The position numbers were made by a program, and so were the translations under genes. This document shows positions 7,802 to 15,264 of a DNA stretch of 53,934 bases, in pieces. This stretch comes from an uncultured beta proteobacterium (lineage in GTDB: Bacteria > Pseudomonadota > Gammaproteobacteria > Burkholderiales > Rhodocyclaceae), in the NCBI GenBank assembly GCA_903886975.1, contig CAISOB010000081.1, positions 1 to 53,934 on the forward strand, read 5' to 3'. How positions within the stretch are numbered: position 1 is the first letter of the stretch; each line of letters begins with the position of its first letter. A model generated the notes under the pieces. The model was not told the origin of the DNA. It did no database searches and saw only the letters and a program-made list of their open reading frames with translations.

Positions 7802-9106
7802 TCAGCTTTGCGCCATGTCCGACGTCGTCAATCGTGCCGCGCTCTTGCGGCCGATGGCGCGGTACACCGCCATATTGCCCTTGCCCTTGAGGTAAATGAC
7901 CTGCGGCGCGTGGAAATCGAAGCGGGTTTCCAGGCGCCGGTAGGTGGCTTCATCGACCTGCACCATGCCGGGAACGCCTTCGCTGGTGATGCGGCTGGCG
8001 ATATTGACAGTGTCGCCCCACAGGTCGTAAATGAATTTCTTCTTGCCGACGACGCCGGCGACGACCGGGCCGGTGCCGATGCCGATCCGCACTTCGAGGT
8101 GCATCTGATTGACCTGGAAATCGCGCTGCAGCAGATCGCGCATCTCCAGCGCCATGTCCACGAGCGCTTCGGTGTAGTCCTTGCACTGGTCGTTCAAACC
8201 GCCGGCGACCATATAGGCATCGCCGATGGTCTTGATCTTCTCGAGCCCGTATTTTTCGGCCAGCTCGTCGAAAGACGAGAAAATCTTGTTGAGCATGGCG
8301 AAGACCTGCTGCGGGCTCAATCCCTCGGCCACCCGGGTGAAGCTGACGATATCGACGAACATCACCGAGACGTCGGCAAAGCCATCGGCGATCGTCAGGT
8401 TGCTGTTCTTCAAGCGTTCGGCGATCGGACCCGGCAGGATATTGAGCAGCAAGTTCTCCGAGCGGTCCTGCTCGGCTTGCAGGAGCCGGTGCGCCTCCTC
8501 GAGGTGCGCCTGGGTCTTCTGCTTTTCGCTCGCCGAGTAGCGCAGCAGCAGAAAGACGATGGTCGAAACGGCCGCGAAGTTGAGCGCGAAGAAGAACACC
8601 GTCGTCTGTGTTGGCACTTTGATTTGCGTCGGCGACAAGGCATCGCCGAGGTAGTAGTCGACACCGCCGGACAGGGCGGTGAAAACGATGTAGGCGATGA
8701 ACCAGGCCAGCGACTCGCGCGGCCCGATGCACAGCACCGCGCCGACCGGCGCCAGCAGCGCCCACAGGCTGACCCCGCTGGCCGTGATGAAGTTGCCCAT
8801 GCTCCATTGCGCAACGAAGGGCATGAACAGGAACAGCGACAGCTGGATCAGGCGAAAGCCGTCGAAATTGAGCGTCTTAAGGTAGACGATCAGATTGCCG
8901 ACAAGCAGCAACTGGAATACGAAAGGAACGGTCGACGAAAAATGCGGCCCGAGCTGCCAGTAGATGAACAGCCAAAGCATGGAGGTGAAACTGATCAGCC
9001 CGGTGGCGAAGATCAGCAGCGATTTCTGCAAACGCAATTCGGCGGAATCGGTCGGCAGAATTCCCGCAGTTCTGAAACCGTCCAGGAAAGCGCGCTGCGT
9101 ATTCAT
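7802..9106 (-). CDS. Membrane-bound class III adenylate cyclase
   Basis: The 434-residue protein has six predicted membrane helices (about 30-205), a short coiled-coil linker with the signalling segment ENLLLNILPGPIAERLK, and a C-terminal class III cyclase domain. Metal-binding aspartates are seen in MFVDIVSFT and KTIGDAYM. The Lys in EKIKTIGD and the Asp in YDLWGDTVNIASR are the adenine-selecting residues of adenylate cyclases, so cAMP is the likely product. ATG 9106 was chosen over an in-frame codon at 9184 because the cyclase promoter lies between them. It directly follows the minor pilin genes but has its own promoter, which suggests a functional link between pili and cAMP. Confidence 0.9.
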   Translation of the reverse strand: MNTQRAFLDGFRTAGILPTDSAELRLQKSLLIFATGLISFTSMLWLFIYWQLGPHFSSTVPFVFQLLLVGNLIVYLKTLNFDGFRLIQLSLFLFMPFVAQWSMGNFITASGVSLWALLAPVGAVLCIGPRESLAWFIAYIVFTALSGGVDYYLGDALSPTQIKVPTQTTVFFFALNFAAVSTIVFLLLRYSASEKQKTQAHLEEAHRLLQAEQDRSENLLLNILPGPIAERLKNSNLTIADGFADVSVMFVDIVSFTRVAEGLSPQQVFAMLNKIFSSFDELAEKYGLEKIKTIGDAYMVAGGLNDQCKDYTEALVDMALEMRDLLQRDFQVNQMHLEVRIGIGTGPVVAGVVGKKKFIYDLWGDTVNIASRITSEGVPGMVQVDEATYRRLETRFDFHAPQVIYLKGKGNMAVYRAIGRKSAARLTTSDMAQS

Positions 9107-9143
9107 TTGTTCTCTGACGTTGTCATTCTGGTCGCGAGGAACG

Positions 9144-9172
9144 ATTTGACCGCAAATGGTGTAGGCGGTCAA
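9144..9172 (-). promoter_or_regulatory. Sigma-70 promoter of the adenylate cyclase gene with a symmetric operator-like repeat
   Basis: On the minus strand TTGACC (9172-9167) and TCAAAT (9149-9144) are separated by exactly 17 bp, a good -35/-10 pair, with transcription starting near 9137, about 31 nt before the ATG. The same segment is a perfect inverted repeat: TTGACCGC, 11-bp spacer, GCGGTCAA (9146-9172). The dyad therefore covers both promoter elements, as expected for a repressor operator. It could also act as a weak hairpin behind the minor pilin genes, though no T-run follows. Confidence 0.55.
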
Positions 9173-9193
9173 GCCGCAATGCACGGACGGTAC

Positions 9194-9937
9194 TCAGAGT
9201 TGGCCGGCTGCAATGAGTCTATTGAAGAGGATATTTGGCGAAATCCAGATGACGAGGTCATCAAATTCTCCACCGGATATCGCTGTGTTGTCGGTCGGCG
9301 TTCTGGTCATGTAAAGGGTTCCGGCTGTAGCTCCCGTCGATCCCGTGTCGTTGCTCGTTTCGTCGACGCTACTTGCCGTTCCCCCGCCAAGAACGGTTCC
9401 GTCGGCAGTGGTGCCGTAATGCGATTTTCCGTGCGAAAAAACAACGGCGGGGGCACATGGCTGGGATGTGGCATTGCATGGTGCAGTTTGGCCGAAGATA
9501 TAGACAACTGCGCCCAAGTTGTCGCGGCTTTGAATCTTCTTCGTGGCGACGGTCGCCAAGCTGACCACGCCGTTGGAGAAAGATGGGCTTACGCTGTAGC
9601 GGACCAGTTTTCCCCATGCGTCGGTTGGCGGAACACCGAGGACCTGCCAGGGGATGAAGCCCGTACAGTCGGCCTCGGTAACGCAAACAGCACGCTCCGT
9701 ACCATCGGTTGCGGAAACAGCTGGGCGGGGCAGCCTCTTGTTTGTTACGGCGAAGCCGAGCAAGGCTTCCCTCGTGTCCGACAGCTGCTTTGCTGTCTGA
9801 TTGGCACTCTGGAGGTCTCTTTGCGCAGATAAAGGGACGAGCATTCCGCCGATCAATAGCGCAACGATGACCAGGACAATAGTCAATTCGACGAGCGTGA
9901 AGCCCTTAATCGAAAATATGATTTTCCGATTTCTCAT
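9194..9937 (-). CDS. Prepilin-like minor (pseudo)pilin
   Basis: The 247-residue product carries a class III leader (MRNRKIIFSIKG, then FTLVELTIVLVIVALLIGG, Glu at +5) and the region SDTREALLGFAVTNKRLPRP, a motif common in GspH/MshO-type minor pseudopilins. The rest is a Ser/Thr/Gly-rich globular domain with a pair of cysteines around CNATSQPC. ATG 9937 gives an ATGA overlap with the upstream gene; an in-frame ATG at 9946 is an alternative. The last gene of the pilus operon, it likely caps or primes the fibre. Confidence 0.8.
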   Translation of the reverse strand: MRNRKIIFSIKGFTLVELTIVLVIVALLIGGMLVPLSAQRDLQSANQTAKQLSDTREALLGFAVTNKRLPRPAVSATDGTERAVCVTEADCTGFIPWQVLGVPPTDAWGKLVRYSVSPSFSNGVVSLATVATKKIQSRDNLGAVVYIFGQTAPCNATSQPCAPAVVFSHGKSHYGTTADGTVLGGGTASSVDETSNDTGSTGATAGTLYMTRTPTDNTAISGGEFDDLVIWISPNILFNRLIAAGQL

Positions 9938-11190
9938 GGTATGCATCTGACAAGGTCGGTGCCCGCATTATGCCAGTCGAAATTGAGGGCGCCGGTGAAA
10001 TTGGCGGTCGTTGTGACCGGCGCGCTGAAAGACGAAGCATTATTTCCATCGAGATAGTTATTCTTGTCGGCTATTTCGGCACCGGTGCCGCGGTTTTGAC
10101 CGGCGATCTTGCGGCCGCCGAAAAATAGAACGCGGTTGCAGGAACCCGATGTCGCGCCATTAATGGTAATAGACGACGGGGGCACCAACTGCGTGAGAAG
10201 CAGCATATCCTTCCAGTTCTTGCAGAATGCCTGAAACGGGTCGCCCGCAATGGCCGTGCAGGTTAGGTTATTGCAGTGACAGTCGATGTTGTCGCTCCCC
10301 TTGTTGCCACTGATGAGTACGTTCTGCAGGTGGGTTTGGAATGTCGGATCGTCGAGCAAATTAGAAACCGCCGTAGCGAAATCCCCTCGCTTGATTACGG
10401 AGTTAAAGATCTCATCGGTGGTCACAACGAGTATGCCGTCATTGAAATGCACTGTATTGGCAAGCACAAAGCGCTTGTTGTTCTTGTTTAGGGCCACCCG
10501 GTGGTTTGTGCTGCCGGCAAAGTAATTGACTTCGCCGGAAATCGCATTGGCGCTATCGAACGCATCGAGATAATTGCGCGCGTCGTAGTTGCCCCCGCAT
10601 TGGTCGTAAGTCGCATCGGCCAGCGCACGACTCTGCCCGTCAAGTGGCGTCCCGGGGGCGACGAGCAGTGCGGCGAGATTGGCTGCAAGAATATTGCCCT
10701 GTCCATCGATAAGATCGATCTGCCCTTGCGTATCCCAGTTTAGTGCATCGGTTGGCGGAGTGACTTTGAAGCGTCCGGATACGACATACCACAGGCATTC
10801 CTTGTCCCGATCGCGAAGCGGCGGCGTGGCAAGGGTTTTCCATGGAAACTTCCCGATTGCCGTGAAATCCTTACTGCCGCCGGCAAATGTTCCGGAGGCT
10901 TGTCCTTCTGTAGGGACGCCAAATGAGGTCCCCAAGTCAGGCAAGCGCAGATAGCCCGCATCCTTGACCTGTTGCGTCGATATGGCGTCGCCGATCAGCG
11001 CCTGCTTGGCTTCGGCGAGGGCTTCGGCAGCATTCTGCGCCCGATCGGACTGGTATAACCCTGTGGTGATCTGTCCGACGAAAAGATAAAGCGCGAAAAT
11101 GGCTATCAGAATAAGCATAACCATTAGCGCAAGGCCTCTCTGGCGGGCACTGCTGCCAGCAAAATGATAGCGCATCCGCACGGGCTTCAT
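9934..11190 (-). CDS. PilX-like minor pilin / pilus-tip associated protein
   Basis: The 418-residue protein has a short basic N-terminus (ARQRG), a single hydrophobic helix (LALMVMLILIAIFALYLFVG) and EALAEAKQALIGDAIS, the pattern of PilX/MshP-type proteins in which the pilin-like helix lacks the classical Glu5. A large extracytoplasmic domain follows with several cysteines, including CHCNNLTC. The start is uncertain: ATG 11190 has a GGA at suitable spacing; 11220 and 11175 are alternatives. Base composition is visibly less GC-rich than the assembly genes, as is common for surface-exposed pilins. It overlaps the next gene by 4 bp. I do not recognise a specific ligand or adhesin fold. Confidence 0.65.
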   Translation of the reverse strand: MKPVRMRYHFAGSSARQRGLALMVMLILIAIFALYLFVGQITTGLYQSDRAQNAAEALAEAKQALIGDAISTQQVKDAGYLRLPDLGTSFGVPTEGQASGTFAGGSKDFTAIGKFPWKTLATPPLRDRDKECLWYVVSGRFKVTPPTDALNWDTQGQIDLIDGQGNILAANLAALLVAPGTPLDGQSRALADATYDQCGGNYDARNYLDAFDSANAISGEVNYFAGSTNHRVALNKNNKRFVLANTVHFNDGILVVTTDEIFNSVIKRGDFATAVSNLLDDPTFQTHLQNVLISGNKGSDNIDCHCNNLTCTAIAGDPFQAFCKNWKDMLLLTQLVPPSSITINGATSGSCNRVLFFGGRKIAGQNRGTGAEIADKNNYLDGNNASSFSAPVTTTANFTGALNFDWHNAGTDLVRCIP

Positions 11191-11250
11191 TTCAGTATCC
11201 GATAGCCAACTGATCACCATCTCGAGACATCGCAGCGGCGGCCACGTCGC

Positions 11251-11718
11251 CTATTTCGCGCTGCCCGGCTTGATGCTGATCTTCCCCCCGCCGAGCAGAT
11301 CAGCCGCCTCGCCGGTATTGCGGTTGACTGTGTCGCCCACTTTGGCGCTAGCTGGCGCTGAGTCGCCGGGCTGGACGACGACCTTGCCGGGTTCCCTGCG
11401 GTTTGGCGTCACGGCGACGCCACTCGGTTTTTCATTGTCGTTTTGCGCAACGCCGTTGATCCAGACGGTGCGCTTGCCGCCGCTGCGCGTCACGACGCCG
11501 TTGATGGTCAGCGTCGGGTCTTCGGGGATTTCTTGCTTTTCCTGGATATTGAGTTGGCGCTGGCGATCGAGGATCTGCCGCCGCTCGGGGGTGAAAAAGA
11601 GGCGGCCGAGTTCCTCGTCGGCCTGGGCCGGCGGACAGAGACTGGCCAGCGCGCCGAGCACACAGAGCATGGCCAAGAGGCCGTTGCGGGTTTCGGTGAG
11701 GGGCCGTAGGCTGTTCAT
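11251..11718 (-). CDS. MshK/PilP-like pilus assembly protein
   Basis: The 155-residue product has a signal peptide (LLAMLCVLGALASLCPPAQA-DEE), a short helical segment with the sequence LFFTPERRQILDRQRQ, and a small beta domain (LTINGVVTRSGGKRTVWINGVAQ). This is the arrangement of MshK proteins, analogous to PilP/GspC, which link the inner-membrane platform to the secretin. The start at 11718 overlaps the stop of the MshJ-like gene (ATGA). The same codons can be read in a long open frame running to 12537, but that longer reading runs through the MshJ-like gene in a different frame and is not credible. Confidence 0.7.
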   Translation of the reverse strand: MNSLRPLTETRNGLLAMLCVLGALASLCPPAQADEELGRLFFTPERRQILDRQRQLNIQEKQEIPEDPTLTINGVVTRSGGKRTVWINGVAQNDNEKPSGVAVTPNRREPGKVVVQPGDSAPASAKVGDTVNRNTGEAADLLGGGKISIKPGSAK

Positions 11719-12341
11719 TTCTGGGTCCCCGGCTTGCCGGCCGCTTCGCGCAGCGTGATCCAGTCGATCAGGCAGTCGGCCTGCAGCTGGGCGGTGACGC
11801 TGCTGTCGCCGGCGCCGCGAGGTACGCGGCTGACGTTGCAGGCCTTGACCTGGATCAGCGCGGCGGCTTGCTGGCGCAGGTCGCCGAGCAGGCGCGTCAG
11901 GTCTTCCTCGTGCAGCAGCTTGAGCTGCACCTTCATGCCGCTTGCGTAGAAGGCGTAGGCGCCGGCGGGCGTCCCGGCGGGTGCGATTTCGAGCGGACGC
12001 TGTGGCGCGAATTCGTATTGCAGGTCGATGAGGCGCCGCTTGTCGCGAATGTCCTTGAGCAGCTCGACCCATTCGAGCCGCTGTTCGTCGCCGACGACAC
12101 CGCGCTTCTGGAGTTCGGCGAATACGGCGGACTTCTGCTTGATCTCGCGCTCCTCGCTGCGCACCCGGTCGAGCTTGCCGGCGAACTCGTTGCGCTCGGC
12201 CTGTGCGGCGTTGCGCGCAAGTTTCGCCGCCTGGCTCATGTTTAGCGAGAAGAAGACGCTGCCGGCGCCGAGCGCCGCCATCAGCAGGGCGGCGATCAGG
12301 CTGTATTGCAGCTTGGCGAGGTCGGCCGTCTTCAGCTTCAT
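11715..12341 (-). CDS. MshJ/PilO-like pilus assembly protein
   Basis: The 208-residue protein has one N-terminal membrane helix (LQYSLIAALLMAALGAGSVFF) followed by a long Glu/Arg/Lys-rich coiled coil (about 40-95) and a small ferredoxin-like domain (GMKVQLKLLHEEDLTRLLGDL), the pattern of GspM/PilO/MshJ. Two cysteines near the C-terminus (VKACNVS, QADCLID) could form a disulfide. It is coupled by 4-bp overlaps to both neighbours and would form the inner-membrane alignment subcomplex with the MshI- and MshK-like proteins. Confidence 0.72.
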   Translation of the reverse strand: MKLKTADLAKLQYSLIAALLMAALGAGSVFFSLNMSQAAKLARNAAQAERNEFAGKLDRVRSEEREIKQKSAVFAELQKRGVVGDEQRLEWVELLKDIRDKRRLIDLQYEFAPQRPLEIAPAGTPAGAYAFYASGMKVQLKLLHEEDLTRLLGDLRQQAAALIQVKACNVSRVPRGAGDSSVTAQLQADCLIDWITLREAAGKPGTQK

Positions 12342-13879
12342 GGGGCCAGCGCCCTGATGATCTGCAGGCTGAAGGCGCGCGGCATATTGCTCTCGAGCGT
12401 CGTGTCGCCACCCTTGAGCGACTTTCCGGATTCGATGTCGAAAGGCCGCTGCAGTACTTCGACGCGCAGTTTCGGATTGGCCTTGAGCGCCTCGACCAGA
12501 TCGTCGAAGGCGCGCAGCATTTGCCGGGCGTTGGCATTGCTGCCGAGCCTGAGCGTGCCGCTCACGATGGCCGCTTCGCTGTCGCCCGGCACGACGCTGG
12601 CCGCAAGGCTCTGGCCGGCGGCGGGGCTGGCGGCGGATTCGACGCCGCCGACTTTCCAGTCGATGCGCTCGAGCTCGGCCGCCGGCGCCGCCTGCAACGC
12701 GCGGCTGATTTCCTGATACAGGCCGGTTGGCGATGCGGCTCTTCGTTCGAGTTCGGCGTAGCGGTCGATGACTCGGCGCAGCGTTTGGTTGTTGGTCGGG
12801 ATCGGCGGGAAAGTCTTGACGATGTCGTCATAGCGCTGGCGCGACACGCCGGCTTCATTGCTGAGCGCCGCGCGCTCCTGGTTGACTTTGTAGCTGTCGA
12901 GCAGCAGCGTTCCCGAGACCAGCAGACAGGCGACCAGGACGAAGGCGCCGGCCCACTTGAGCACCGAGCTGGTCTGGCGCAGTTGATAGGCCTTGCGCTG
13001 CGTGTCCTTGGCGAACTGCATGCGCGGCGGCGCGCCGGCCAGCAGATTGAGAAAGAGCTGTTCGCAGTGGCTGTCCGGGGGCAGGGTCTTGAGTCCCGTT
13101 TTCTTTGCGCAGTCCTCGATGCTGAGGAAGTTGTAATGGATCGTCGCCGTGCTCGCACAGTTGGCCTGAATGGCTTTGCGCGCGTTCGGGTGCGCGAGGA
13201 TATACACGGTGATCGGCTGCTCGCGTCCGATCAACCGCTGGCTGGTGAGGTACTGCTGGAGCTTCTGCGCTTCGCCGGAAAACGTCTGGGCGATGCCGAC
13301 GATGCTGCTGTCGTGCAGCGGCGCGAGCCGGGAAAAATGCAGTTCGCCTTTTTCGAAGTAGTTCTGGCGCAGGCTTTGATCCTGGACGGTGAGCAGCAGG
13401 CACTGGTCCTCTGCCAGCTGCAGCTTGCGCAGCAGGGTCGGCGCGAGCAGCGGCAGCGAGTAGATCCCGGCCAGGGCGACGCCGGCGCCGGCAATGGCGT
13501 CCAGCCAGGGCGCGAGGAAATCGTTGTTGGTCAGCGCGGCGAGCATGAGGCGCTCGTCCTTGCGCGTGCTCTTCTCGTAACCCAGCGACAGGAAAGAAGT
13601 CAGCGGGGCGTTGAAGAAGAGTTGCGACAGCTTGCGGCTGATCACGGCCTGGCGGTCGCTGCCGCGCAGGAAAGGAATCGTCTCGATCTGGAAACCTTCT
13701 TCCGAGACGTTGGCCAGGATGGCGAAGACGCAATCCCTGTTTTGCGCGAGGTAGCTTGCGAATTCCTGGTGGCCGTCCGGCCCCGCCGCGAACAGCCCTT
13801 CGCTGCGCAGCTCGCCCGCATGCCACCGGTAGGCGGTCATCTGGTGGGCGCTGAGGTAGAGCAGGCGGCTGGGTTTCAT
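12338..13879 (-). CDS. MshI-like pilus assembly protein (PilM/PilN or GspL-like)
   Basis: The 513-residue protein has a cytoplasmic N-terminal half with weak resemblance to the actin-like PilM/GspL fold, a single membrane helix at about 307-330 (LKWAGAFVLVACLLVSGTLLL), and a periplasmic PilN-like region (KVNQERAALSNEAGVSRQRYDDIVKTFP, helical, then a small domain). This fused PilM-PilN arrangement is what MSHA systems call MshI. It lies between the platform protein gene (22-bp gap) and the MshJ-like gene (4-bp overlap). Assignment rests mainly on topology and gene order, as sequence conservation in this family is low. Confidence 0.65.
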   Translation of the reverse strand: MKPSRLLYLSAHQMTAYRWHAGELRSEGLFAAGPDGHQEFASYLAQNRDCVFAILANVSEEGFQIETIPFLRGSDRQAVISRKLSQLFFNAPLTSFLSLGYEKSTRKDERLMLAALTNNDFLAPWLDAIAGAGVALAGIYSLPLLAPTLLRKLQLAEDQCLLLTVQDQSLRQNYFEKGELHFSRLAPLHDSSIVGIAQTFSGEAQKLQQYLTSQRLIGREQPITVYILAHPNARKAIQANCASTATIHYNFLSIEDCAKKTGLKTLPPDSHCEQLFLNLLAGAPPRMQFAKDTQRKAYQLRQTSSVLKWAGAFVLVACLLVSGTLLLDSYKVNQERAALSNEAGVSRQRYDDIVKTFPPIPTNNQTLRRVIDRYAELERRAASPTGLYQEISRALQAAPAAELERIDWKVGGVESAASPAAGQSLAASVVPGDSEAAIVSGTLRLGSNANARQMLRAFDDLVEALKANPKLRVEVLQRPFDIESGKSLKGGDTTLESNMPRAFSLQIIRALAP

Positions 13880-13901
13880 TGGCGTTTTGAGTGGGAGCGC
13901 G

Positions 13902-15104
13902 CTAGGTTTTTATCTTGCTGATGACATCATAGACCGGCCCGAGGACGGAGAGCATGATCCATCCGAGCAGCAGGCCGAGAACGACTGTCAGCATCGGTTC
14001 GATCAGTTGCTGCACCTTGTCCACCGATTCCTTTACGTCGCGATTATAGAAGTAACTGACATTGATCAGCGCGGTATCGAGTGCGCCCGTGCTTTCGCCG
14101 ACGCGCAGCATGCGGATCACCAGCGGCGGGAAAAAGCCGATGCTGTGGAAGGCCGCGGTAACGTTCTGTCCCTCGACGATCAGTTGCTCGACGCGCTGCA
14201 GGCCGCTGCGCACGACTCGATTGCCGACCACGTCCTGCGTCGTGCGGATCGCTTCGAGAATTGGAATTCCCGAGGAATAGAGCAGGGCGAAGGTATTGGC
14301 GAAGCGCGACAGGATGATCTTGCGCAGGATGCCGCCAATGAACGGGAATTTCAGCTTGATTCCGTCGAAGCGAACGCGCGCCAGCGGATTGCTGTAGAGC
14401 AGCAGCTTCACGCCAATGAAGAGTACTACCGGCAGCAGCAGCGCGACGTACCAGTACGACACGAGCATGTCGGACACGAAAAACAGCATCTGCGTCTGCA
14501 GCGGCAGCTCCTGCCCCATGTTCTTCACGAACGACTTGAGCTGCGGCACCATGTAGACCATCAGAAAGAAAGTCGCCGACAGGACGATGGTTCCGACAAA
14601 GGCCGGATACATGACGAGTTTCTTGGTTTGCGAAGCCAGCTCGTCTTCCCATTTCAAGGATTCGGTCAGGCTTTGCAGGACTTCGGGCAGGCGGCCGGTG
14701 GCCTCGCCCGAGCGGATCAGGCTGACGAAGACCTTGCTGAAAACTCTCGGCTGGCCGGCCATCGCCTGCGACAGCTTCTGGCCGCCCTCGATGCCTTCGA
14801 TCAGGCTGGCGACGACTTCGCGAAAGCGCGGGTGTTCGAGCGTGTCGCGCAGGTCCGACAGGCCTTCGAGAATCGGCACATTGGCCCGCGCCAGGAGTTC
14901 GAGGTGAAAGCAGAAATGGATGATCTCGCGGCGCGGCACGCTGCCCGCACCGAAGAAATTGCGGTTGCTGATCGGCTCGCCCTTGATCAGGTCGAGATCC
15001 ATGCGCCGCAGCCGCATTTCGAGATCGACGAGGTTGAGTGCGTCGATCCGGCCCTGCACCGCATGCCCAAAAGGATCGACCGCCTTGTAGGTGTAGAGTG
15101 CCAT
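13902..15104 (-). CDS. mshG: GspF/PilC/MshG-type inner-membrane platform protein
   Basis: The 400-residue protein contains the two T2SSF repeats, each with the FxxxLxxLxxxGxPxLE/A pattern (FHLELLARANVPILEGL and FANTFALLYSSGIPILEAI), and three membrane helices (about 165-190, 215-240 and 370-395). It is the platform on which the assembly ATPase acts to drive pilin addition. ATG 15104 has GGAAG upstream, whereas a TTG at 15113 is too close to it. The gene starts after a 160-bp gap holding a repeated palindromic element, which may separate it from the ATPase gene transcriptionally. Confidence 0.9.
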   Translation of the reverse strand: MALYTYKAVDPFGHAVQGRIDALNLVDLEMRLRRMDLDLIKGEPISNRNFFGAGSVPRREIIHFCFHLELLARANVPILEGLSDLRDTLEHPRFREVVASLIEGIEGGQKLSQAMAGQPRVFSKVFVSLIRSGEATGRLPEVLQSLTESLKWEDELASQTKKLVMYPAFVGTIVLSATFFLMVYMVPQLKSFVKNMGQELPLQTQMLFFVSDMLVSYWYVALLLPVVLFIGVKLLLYSNPLARVRFDGIKLKFPFIGGILRKIILSRFANTFALLYSSGIPILEAIRTTQDVVGNRVVRSGLQRVEQLIVEGQNVTAAFHSIGFFPPLVIRMLRVGESTGALDTALINVSYFYNRDVKESVDKVQQLIEPMLTVVLGLLLGWIMLSVLGPVYDVISKIKT

Positions 15105-15148
15105 GAACGTCAATACTTCCTGAACAACCGTCGTCCCGACGCAAGAAC

Positions 15149-15230
15149 GTCACCCCGGAATGCTTGAATCCGGGGCCGGGACCCAGTTCGTGCCGCAATA
15201 TCCTGGATTCGCGCTTTCGCCGGAATGACG
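15149..15230. repeat. Palindromic intergenic repeat element
   Basis: An 82-bp element with short terminal inverted repeats (GTCACCCCGG... and ...CCGGAATGAC) contains an internal hairpin CCCCGGA, 9-nt loop, TCCGGGG (15153-15175) and the core GGATTCGCGCTTTCGCCGGAAT. It resembles the mobile GTCATTCC...GAAAGC...GGAATCC palindromes widely scattered in proteobacterial genomes (REP/MITE-like). It sits in the intercistronic gap of the pilus operon, where it could attenuate or stabilise mRNA. It occurs once in this window. Confidence 0.6.
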
Positions 15231-15264
15231 ATGCTAATTTCTGCCGGCATCATGTCTGTTGCGC

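Noticed and set aside
7808..9832. A 674-codon open frame on the plus strand opposite the cyclase and minor pilin genes
   Set aside because: It is a mirror of GC-rich codons on the minus strand; the translation has no recognisable domain, while the opposite strand encodes a clear cyclase.
11251..12537. A single 428-residue Arg-rich protein spanning the MshK- and MshJ-like genes
   Set aside because: Only the last 155 residues look like a protein, with a signal peptide; the rest is the MshJ-like gene in the wrong frame.
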